A stretch of DNA of 5,183 nucleotides from an uncultured Oscillospiraceae bacterium (GTDB lineage: Bacteria; Bacillota; Clostridia; Oscillospirales; Oscillospiraceae): assembly GCA_934591705.1 (NCBI GenBank), contig CAKTPM010000034.1:1-5183 (forward strand), given 5' to 3'. Made by a program: the position numbers and the translations under genes. Of the stretch, positions 1 through 3,807 are shown one piece after another; the first letter of the stretch is position 1; each line of letters starts with the position of its first letter. The notes under the pieces were generated by a model, which was not told where the DNA came from, made no database searches, and worked only from the letters and a program-made list of their open reading frames with translations.

Positions 1-294
1 ACCACCTGCTACTCCAGCACCTACACCGACGGCATCGTGGCAGGCCGCGGCTTCATCGCCCTGGCCGCCGTGATCTTCGGCCGCTGGAACGCCGGCGGTA
101 TCCTGCTGGCCTGCCTGTTCTTCGGCCTCTGCGATGCCCTGCAGATCAAACTCCAGGTGGCCGGCATCGGCATCCCCTACCAGTTCTTCCAGATGATCCC
201 CTATGTGGCCACCGTGGTGGTGCTGTCCATCATCGGTACCAAGCAGGCCGCCCCCAAGGCCAACGGCCAGCCCTACCGCAAGGAACAGCGGTGA
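1..294 (+). CDS. ABC transporter permease, BMP/nucleoside-type importer (C-terminal part)
   Basis: The frame is open from the left edge, so only the last 97 residues are present and the start lies outside. The visible part reads GRGFIALAAVIFGRWN at residues 15-30, a signature of the RbsC/YufQ-type membrane subunits that import nucleosides or related small molecules with BMP-family binding proteins. About three hydrophobic segments follow: roughly residues 18-27, 32-47 and 66-84. A short basic cytoplasmic tail ends in KEQR. The gene that follows encodes a BMP-family lipoprotein 60 bases downstream on the same strand, which supports the assignment and a shared transcript. The ATPase and partner permease are expected upstream but are not in the window. 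Substrate cannot be read from this fragment; nucleoside is the family default, not shown here. Confidence 0.85.
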   Translation, partial: TTCYSSTYTDGIVAGRGFIALAAVIFGRWNAGGILLACLFFGLCDALQIKLQVAGIGIPYQFFQMIPYVATVVVLSIIGTKQAAPKANGQPYRKEQR

Positions 295-304
295 TCTCTC
301 CCGG

Positions 305-328
305 ATAATAACGCTGTGGCGTTGTTAT
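305..328 (+). promoter_or_regulatory. Intercistronic stem-loop between permease and lipoprotein genes
   Basis: ATAATAACGC (305-314) pairs with GCGTTGTTAT (319-328) around the loop TGTG, giving ten pairs including one G-T wobble. A T-rich run (334-342) follows after five bases and runs straight into the ribosome site of the next gene. It could be a leaky terminator or attenuator, or an RNA-stabilising hairpin that sets the binding protein level apart from the permease level. The structure is seen; the role is inferred. Confidence 0.5.
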
Positions 329-342
329 ATACATTCTTTTTT

Positions 343-347
343 GGAGG
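343..347 (+). promoter_or_regulatory. Ribosome binding site deciding the lipoprotein start
   Basis: GGAGG lies seven bases before the ATG at 355. It selects that ATG over the in-frame GTG at 316, which has no such site and lies in the hairpin loop and stem. The ATG start also gives a clean lipoprotein signal peptide beginning MKKF. Confidence 0.85.
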
Positions 348-354
348 AAACAAG

Positions 355-1386
355 ATGAAAAAGTTTATTGCACTGCTTCTGGCTCTTGTGATGGCCCTGT
401 CCCTGGTGGCCTGCGGCAAGACCGAAACGCCCCCTGCCGGCGGCGACGACGCCGAAAAGACCTACAAGGTCGCCATGATCTGCGACTCCAGCGTCAGCGA
501 CGGCGGCTGGGGCGCTGCCTGCTACAATGCCATGCTCTCTGCTGCCGAGCAGATGAAATGGCAGACCGACTACACCGACTCCATCTCTCAGGATGCCTAC
601 TATGAGTCCATCGCCGCCTACTGCGCCCTGGGCTATGACATGATCTATGCCCCCGGCAACCAGTACACCGATGCCGTGCTGCAGGCCGCCGAGGAGTATC
701 CCGACATCGCCTTCGCCCTGCTGAACGGCGCTGAGGGGACCCCCGCTAAGGCCGTCAACGGCAATGTCAGCTCCCTGCTGCCCAACGCCAAGGAGATCGG
801 CTGGATCGCCGGTGCTCTGGCGGGCCTGATGACCGAGTCCGGCAAGCTGGGCTTCATCGGCGGCTTCGAGCTGGAGACCACCCAGGGCAAGATCGCCGGC
901 TATAAGGAGGCCGCTGAGTATGTGGCCCGGCAGGAGGGCAAGACCGTGGAGCTGCTGGCTGTGCCCTATGCCAACTCCTTCTCCGACGCCCCCAAGGGCA
1001 AGGAGTTCGCCACCGAGCTGATCTCCAAGGGCGCCGATGTGTTCTTCGGCGATGCCTCCGCCGTTGACTCCGGCGCTCGCGAGGCCATTGACGCCGCCAA
1101 CGAGAAGGCCGGCTCCATCAAGATCTTCGACATCGGCCAGCCCGCCGATATCCTGGGCCAGAACCCCTGCATCATCTGCTCCCAGGTCACCGACAACGCC
1201 ACCATGATCAAGGTGTCCATGGAGGCCGTTGAGGCCGGCACCTTCGGCGGCAACACCGTGTACGGCACCCTGGAGAACGGCGCTCTGTCCGCCGGTGCCA
1301 TCAACACCGAGCTGGTCTCCGCCGAGATCGTGGAGAAGTACAACGGCTATCTGGATCAGATGAAGGCCGGTACCTTCATGAAGTAA
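355..1386 (+). CDS. BMP-family (PnrA-like) ABC transporter substrate-binding lipoprotein
   Basis: The 343-residue protein has a lipoprotein signal peptide (MKK, hydrophobic core 4-18) and lipobox LVAC with the lipidated Cys at residue 20. An acidic, Pro/Gly linker (21-35) follows, so the mature protein is anchored outside the membrane. The rest fits the two-lobed BMP/PnrA fold: first strand KVAMICD (38-44), ligand-loop region SDGGW (48-52), EIGWIAGALAGLM (147-159), then GKLGFIGGFE (163-172) and AGYKEA (181-186), and a second-lobe strand at ADVFFGDASA (227-236). The C-terminal YGTLENGALS (303-312) is also typical. Family members capture nucleosides for an ABC importer, and the preceding permease fragment fits this. 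The family's usual SFN-type ligand segment is replaced by GWGAACYN, so the ligand may not be a standard nucleoside. The gene is probably cotranscribed with the permease and ends at the terminator at 1416. Family is secure; ligand is not. Confidence 0.9.
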   Translation: MKKFIALLLALVMALSLVACGKTETPPAGGDDAEKTYKVAMICDSSVSDGGWGAACYNAMLSAAEQMKWQTDYTDSISQDAYYESIAAYCALGYDMIYAPGNQYTDAVLQAAEEYPDIAFALLNGAEGTPAKAVNGNVSSLLPNAKEIGWIAGALAGLMTESGKLGFIGGFELETTQGKIAGYKEAAEYVARQEGKTVELLAVPYANSFSDAPKGKEFATELISKGADVFFGDASAVDSGAREAIDAANEKAGSIKIFDIGQPADILGQNPCIICSQVTDNATMIKVSMEAVEAGTFGGNTVYGTLENGALSAGAINTELVSAEIVEKYNGYLDQMKAGTFMK

Positions 1387-1415
1387 TTGCCCCGGGCACC
1401 CTTGCGCTTAATTGA

Positions 1416-1458
1416 AAAAGGCCCGCTCTCCGGAACGCCTCCGGGGAGCGGGCCTTTT
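1416..1458. terminator. Bidirectional intrinsic terminator after the lipoprotein gene
   Basis: AAAAGGCCCGCTCTCCGG (1416-1433) pairs with 1441-1458 over 18 positions with one G-T wobble and a seven-base loop. The stem is GC-rich, with an A run on the left and TTTT on the right, so it can stop transcription from either side. It begins 29 bases after the lipoprotein stop codon. It probably ends the ABC operon and serves as a second stop for the opposing degV-type gene. Confidence 0.9.
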
Positions 1459-1472
1459 CTCCGGCTGGCGGA

Positions 1473-1509
1473 GAAGAAAAATCACGCCGCCTGCTGCCTG
1501 CAGGCGGCG
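1473..1509 (-). terminator. Intrinsic terminator of the DegV-family gene
   Basis: CGCCGCCTGC (1485-1494) and GCAGGCGGCG (1500-1509) form a perfect ten-pair stem with a five-base loop. Read on the - strand, the stem is followed by TGATTTTTCTTC. It lies 17 bases past the stop codon of the gene at 1527-2360. The + strand side has no T run, so it acts on the - strand only. Confidence 0.85.
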
Positions 1510-1526
1510 CGATGATGGATACGCAC

Positions 1527-2360
1527 TCAGGTCTCGAAGCCCAGCATGATACCGCCGCGCTCGGCGTAGTAGCTGCAAAGGCCCCGGAGGGGATAGTTCG
1601 TCACATCCGCTTGGGGGAAGCGGAGGCGGATCTCCGTGGTGAGCTCCAGGGCCAGGGCCGGGTTCTGGCAGTGGCCGATCCGGACGCTGCCGCCCCGGTA
1701 GCCCAGGCGCTCCATCTCGCTGAGCATAAAGGCACGGGTCCGGCGCAGGCCCCGGCACTTCTCCAGCATCTCCAGGGTGCCCTCGCCGCTGGCCATGCCC
1801 ACGGCGCGGATGCCCAGGGCGCCGGCCACCGTGGCCGCCAGCTTGCTGATGCGTCCGTTTTGGGCCAGATTGTGCATGGACTCCAGGGCGAAGAGCAGGC
1901 GGGTGCGGCTCTGATAGGCCGTTACCTCCCGGCACAGGGCGTCAAAGTCCGCTCCGGCGCTGAGCGCCTTCCGGGCCTTTTCCAGCAGCAGGGCGATCTC
2001 CGGCCCGGCGGAGAGGGTGTCTACGATGCGGATGCGGCGGGAGGCATCCCGGGCCAGGCAGCTTTTCCGGGCCACGCAGGCGGCATTGTAGCTGCCGGAG
2101 AGGGTGCTTGTGATGGCGAAGGCCAGCACATCGCCGCTCTCGCCGAAGGCGGCCTCCCAGTCGGCCACATTGGGGCAGGCGCTGTAGGAGCGCCCCTTGG
2201 TATTGCGCAGCACGCTGACCATTTCTCCCACATCCAGGGCGGCGTCGTCTCGGAATTCCGCCGTGTCGGTGCGGATGGTCAAGGGGACGCTGACAAAGTC
2301 CGCGCCGGCGAGGGAGAGAAGGTCGCAGCTGGAATCGGCGACAATACGAATTTGTGTCAT
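1527..2360 (-). CDS. DegV family protein (fatty-acid-binding, FakB-like)
   Basis: The 277-residue protein has the usual DegV length and landmarks. The N-terminus is IRIVADSSCDL (4-14), then VPLTI (25-29), the SACPN segment (60-64) where relatives often have TSQPS, and the ligand motif ITSTLSGSYNAA (83-94). VDTLSAGPE follows at 113-121, and the QNGRISK segment opens the second domain. DegV/FakB proteins bind a fatty acid in a buried pocket, and some present it to the kinase FakA for phosphorylation. No FakA/Dak gene is in this window, so such coupling is not shown. The C-terminus reads LCSYYAERGGIMLGF instead of the common HxGPG-type ending, which suggests a sub-branch with a different pocket. 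The ATG at 2360 is supported by GGAGGA (2367-2372), six bases upstream. It appears monocistronic, with its own promoter (2415-2443) and terminator. The cytosolic role is inferred from family. Confidence 0.9.
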   Translation of the reverse strand: MTQIRIVADSSCDLLSLAGADFVSVPLTIRTDTAEFRDDAALDVGEMVSVLRNTKGRSYSACPNVADWEAAFGESGDVLAFAITSTLSGSYNAACVARKSCLARDASRRIRIVDTLSAGPEIALLLEKARKALSAGADFDALCREVTAYQSRTRLLFALESMHNLAQNGRISKLAATVAGALGIRAVGMASGEGTLEMLEKCRGLRRTRAFMLSEMERLGYRGGSVRIGHCQNPALALELTTEIRLRFPQADVTNYPLRGLCSYYAERGGIMLGFET

Positions 2361-2378
2361 GATCTATCCTCCAAATAA

Positions 2379-2393
2379 CGGTAGTATCTACCG
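2379..2393. repeat. 15-base palindrome in the degV leader
   Basis: CGGTAG (2379-2384) and CTACCG (2388-2393) are a perfect inverted repeat around TAT. With the predicted - strand start near 2408, it would lie at about +16 to +30 of the leader, and its near edge is six bases before the ribosome site. It could be an operator for a dimeric repressor or a small hairpin affecting translation. Function is inferred only. Confidence 0.45.
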
Positions 2394-2414
2394 GGTTAAG
2401 CAAGTGTCCCGTGT

Positions 2415-2443
2415 AGTCTATCAGTTTTTGCACCTGCCGTCAA
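2415..2443 (-). promoter_or_regulatory. SigA-type promoter for the DegV-family gene
   Basis: On the - strand, TTGACG (2443-2438) and TAGACT (2420-2415) are 17 bases apart, and a TGA directly precedes the -10, giving an extended -10. Predicted transcription begins near 2408, leaving a leader of about 47 bases before the ATG at 2360. The AT-rich stretch upstream (2447-2479) could act as an UP element. Confidence 0.65.
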
Positions 2444-2462
2444 CCGTTTTTGAAAAACCGTT
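2442..2462. repeat. Paired AACCGTT direct repeat with central dyad between divergent promoters
   Basis: AACCGTT occurs at 2442-2448 and 2456-2462, 14 bases apart start to start. The stretch between forms a dyad GTTTTT-G-AAAAAC (2446-2458). It abuts and slightly overlaps the -35 of the - strand promoter and lies 20 bases left of the + strand -35, a position suited to a regulator of both genes. Chance in AT-rich DNA is possible. Confidence 0.35.
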
Positions 2463-2482
2463 AAAAATATTTTACAAATCCG

Positions 2483-2511
2483 TTGACCCCCGGGGAAAAG
2501 TCCATTATAAT
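2483..2511 (+). promoter_or_regulatory. Near-consensus SigA promoter for the DUF1836 operon
   Basis: TTGACC (2483-2488) and a perfect TATAAT (2506-2511) are separated by 17 bases. Eleven of twelve hexamer positions match the vegetative consensus. Transcription should start around 2517-2519, which is at the first usable ATG of the gene, so the messenger has little or no 5' leader. A promoter this strong suggests that control, if any, is by repression. Confidence 0.85.
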
Positions 2512-2518
2512 GGGCGGC

Positions 2519-3103
2519 ATGGAAAAAGATATGCAAAATCGAATGACGGCGGGGGTAAGCACCTTCCGCCTGCCCCGCTATGGGCAGATCCCCGACATCG
2601 GGCTCTATTTGGAGCAGGCGGTGCGGTACATAAACGCCTATTTGGCCCCCCTGGAGCTGCCGGAGCTGACGGGCTCCATGGTCAGCAACTATGTCAAGCA
2701 GCGGCTGATCCCGGCGCCGGAGAAAAAGCTCTATACCGCCGAGCACCTGTCGCAGCTCCTTTTCATCGCCGCGGTGAAGCCGGTGGCCTCCCTGGAGGGC
2801 CTGCGGCTGCTGTTCGCCATACAGCAGAGCAGCTACGCCCTGCCCACCGCCTACGACTACTTCTGCGACGAATTTGAGAACATGCTCAGCGCCGCCTTCG
2901 GCATCGCTCCGGCGGTGCAGGGGCTGGGGGAGACCTGCTCGGATGCAAAGGATCTGCTGTGCAACATCATCACGGCGGTGGTCAACAAGGTCTATCTGGA
3001 CCGCTACCTGCGGGCCTACCGGGAGAAGTGGGAGCAGGAGATGACCCGGGAGGAGAGCCCGGAGAACAATACCCAAAGGGAGAAAAAGGAGAACCAACCA
3101 TGA
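2519..3103 (+). CDS. DUF1836 family protein, MerR-like helix-turn-helix regulator
   Basis: The 194-residue protein (from the ATG at 2519) carries the DUF1836 hallmark FRLPRYGQIPDIGLYLEQ (16-33) and then AYLAPL (40-45). A DNA-binding-like segment GSMVSNYVKQRLIP (52-65) follows, with a wing-like KKLYTAEHL (69-77), which resembles MerR winged helices. A helical C-terminal half (about 90-178) probably dimerises or senses a ligand, and the last 20 residues are hydrophilic. The family is Firmicutes-associated and its targets are not characterised, so the regulatory role is inferred from the fold. The start is uncertain. ATG 2519 sits at the predicted transcription start, giving a leaderless message. 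ATG 2531 has only a weak GGAAAAAG in front of it and would remove four residues. ATG 2510 lies inside the -10 element and is unlikely. The stop overlaps the next gene's ATG, so the two are translationally coupled. Confidence 0.85.
   Translation: MEKDMQNRMTAGVSTFRLPRYGQIPDIGLYLEQAVRYINAYLAPLELPELTGSMVSNYVKQRLIPAPEKKLYTAEHLSQLLFIAAVKPVASLEGLRLLFAIQQSSYALPTAYDYFCDEFENMLSAAFGIAPAVQGLGETCSDAKDLLCNIITAVVNKVYLDRYLRAYREKWEQEMTREESPENNTQREKKENQP
3087..3091 (+). promoter_or_regulatory. Ribosome binding site embedded in the end of the DUF1836 gene
   Basis: AGGAG lies eight bases before the ATG at 3100, inside the codons for the lysine/glutamate-rich end of the upstream protein. It fixes the start of the cofactor-domain gene, although that frame is open further upstream. 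Confidence 0.8.
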
Positions 3104-3501
3104 AAATCGCAGTAACCTATGAAAACGGTGAGATCTTCCAGCACTTCGGCCACACGGCCCAGTTTAAGCTCTATGAGGCGGAGGGCGGCAAGGTCACCGG
3201 CGCCCGGGTGGTGGACACCAACGGCAGCGGCCACGGCGCCCTGGCGGGCTTTTTGGTGCAGCAGGGGGTGGATACCCTCATCTGCGGCGGCATCGGCGGC
3301 GGCGCCCAGGCGGCCCTGGCGGAGGCGGGCATCCGGCTCTACGGCGGCGTAAGCGGCTCGGCGGACGCGGCGGTGGAGGCACTTTTGGCGGGGACCTTAG
3401 GGTACGACCCCCATGTACACTGCGACCACCACGACCAGGCCCACGGGGAGGGCGGCCACACCTGCGGCGACCACGGCTGCGGTCATCACGGCTGCCACTG
3501 A
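3100..3501 (+). CDS. NifX/NifB-type dinitrogenase Fe-Mo cofactor domain protein with His/Cys-rich tail
   Basis: The 133-residue cytosolic protein has a Di-Nase Fe-Mo cofactor fold (PF02579 type) at about residues 1-100. Landmarks are KIAVTYENGEIFQHFGHTAQF (2-22), the GHGALAGFL segment (44-52), VDTLICGGIGGGAQAAL (57-73) and GIRLYGGVSGSADAAVEALL (77-96). In nitrogen fixers this domain holds Fe-S or Fe-Mo cofactor intermediates; stand-alone clostridial copies have no settled role. Residues 105-133 form a tail with ten His and four Cys (HVHC, HTC, GCGHHGCH), which should bind soft or borderline metals. The protein is not part of a nif cluster here. Its neighbours are a DUF1836 regulator, overlapping by ATGA, and a convergent feoB operon, which points to iron or other metal handling. 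No convincing + strand terminator follows. Family is firm; metal and function are inferred. Confidence 0.9.
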   Translation: MKIAVTYENGEIFQHFGHTAQFKLYEAEGGKVTGARVVDTNGSGHGALAGFLVQQGVDTLICGGIGGGAQAALAEAGIRLYGGVSGSADAAVEALLAGTLGYDPHVHCDHHDQAHGEGGHTCGDHGCGHHGCH

Positions 3502-3504
3502 TAG

Positions 3505-3535
3505 AAAAATCCCTGCACCGGTCTGCGGGGCAGGG
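3505..3535 (-). terminator. Possible backup terminator of the feo operon
   Basis: CCCTGC (3511-3516) pairs with GCAGGG (3530-3535), and an inner CCG/CGG pair (3518-3520 and 3526-3528) continues the stem after one mismatch. On the - strand it is followed by ATTTTTC. It lies downstream of the stronger - strand terminator at 3554-3586. The + strand side lacks a T run, so it is unlikely to end the + strand operon. Confidence 0.4.
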
Positions 3536-3540
3536 CTGAA

Positions 3541-3586
3541 AAAACAAAAAAGAGGCGGCACCGCGCAGGAATCGCGCGGTGCCGCC
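3541..3586 (-). terminator. Strong intrinsic terminator of the feo operon
   Basis: GGCGGCACCGCGC (3554-3566) and GCGCGGTGCCGCC (3574-3586) form a perfect 13-pair stem with a seven-base loop. On the - strand it is followed by a long T-rich tract (TTTTTTGTTTTTT). It starts eight bases after the stop of the small Cys-rich gene. On the + strand only CTTCTGC follows, so it would stop the opposing operon weakly at best. Confidence 0.9.
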
Positions 3587-3594
3587 CTTCTGCA

Positions 3595-3768
3595 TTACTG
3601 CTTACCGTGGCACTGGCCGTGCATGGCGCAATGTGTGCAGCTGCAGCCGCAGGAGGACTTTCCCTGCTTTCTCTGATGGATCAAATGAAGGGAAATAGAG
3701 GTGACAATGGCAACAAGGATGGCAGAGATGAGCAGGGTGGAGAGGTTTGCGGTGACCCAATGTAACAT
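3595..3768 (-). CDS. FeoB-associated Cys-rich membrane protein
   Basis: This 57-residue gene was found by translating the - strand downstream of feoB. One hydrophobic helix spans about residues 9-30. It is followed by a basic QRKQGK stretch and a tail with Cys at 40, 42, 44, 47 and 53 and His at 46, 50 and 54 (CGCSCTHCAMHGQCHG). This matches the small FeoB-associated Cys-rich membrane proteins (PF12669 type) that follow feoB in many Firmicutes. The positive-inside rule places the metal-binding tail in the cytoplasm, where it could take Fe(II) leaving FeoB; that job is inferred. AAAGGAG (3778-3784) lies nine bases before the ATG. The gap to the feoB stop is 39 bases with no terminator, so it is the last gene of the feo operon, and the terminator at 3554-3586 follows at once. 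Length is normal for the family. Confidence 0.9.
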   Translation of the reverse strand: MLHWVTANLSTLLISAILVAIVTSISLHLIHQRKQGKSSCGCSCTHCAMHGQCHGKQ

Positions 3769-3807
3769 GAAAGTTCACTCCTTTGGAAGAAAATAAGCAA
3801 AAGAAGC

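Noticed and set aside
316..354. GTG at 316 as the start of the BMP lipoprotein
   Set aside because: It lies inside the intercistronic hairpin with no ribosome site. The ATG at 355 has GGAGG at correct spacing and begins a proper lipoprotein signal peptide.
1512..2378. Long + strand open frame (288 codons) opposite the DegV gene
   Set aside because: It is the antisense shadow of a high-GC gene: Ala/Gly/Gln-rich with no family motifs, while the - strand frame has full DegV motifs, a ribosome site, promoter and terminator.
2197..2877. + strand open frame spanning the divergent promoter region
   Set aside because: It crosses degV antisense, both promoters and the DUF1836 gene out of frame, with a low-complexity Gly/Ala/Arg-rich product.
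2396..3097. - strand open frame opposite the DUF1836 gene
   Set aside because: It is antisense to a gene with clear family motifs and lacks its own start signals or recognisable domain.
3100..3501. Nitrogen fixation cluster suggested by the NifX/NifB-type domain
   Set aside because: No nifH/D/K/E/N or radical-SAM NifB domain is present. Stand-alone PF02579 proteins are widespread in non-fixing clostridia.
3413..3676. + strand frame running from the His-rich tail into the small Cys-rich gene
   Set aside because: It passes through the convergent terminator hairpins, is Thr/Ala-rich from frame-shifted His codons, and has no ribosome site.
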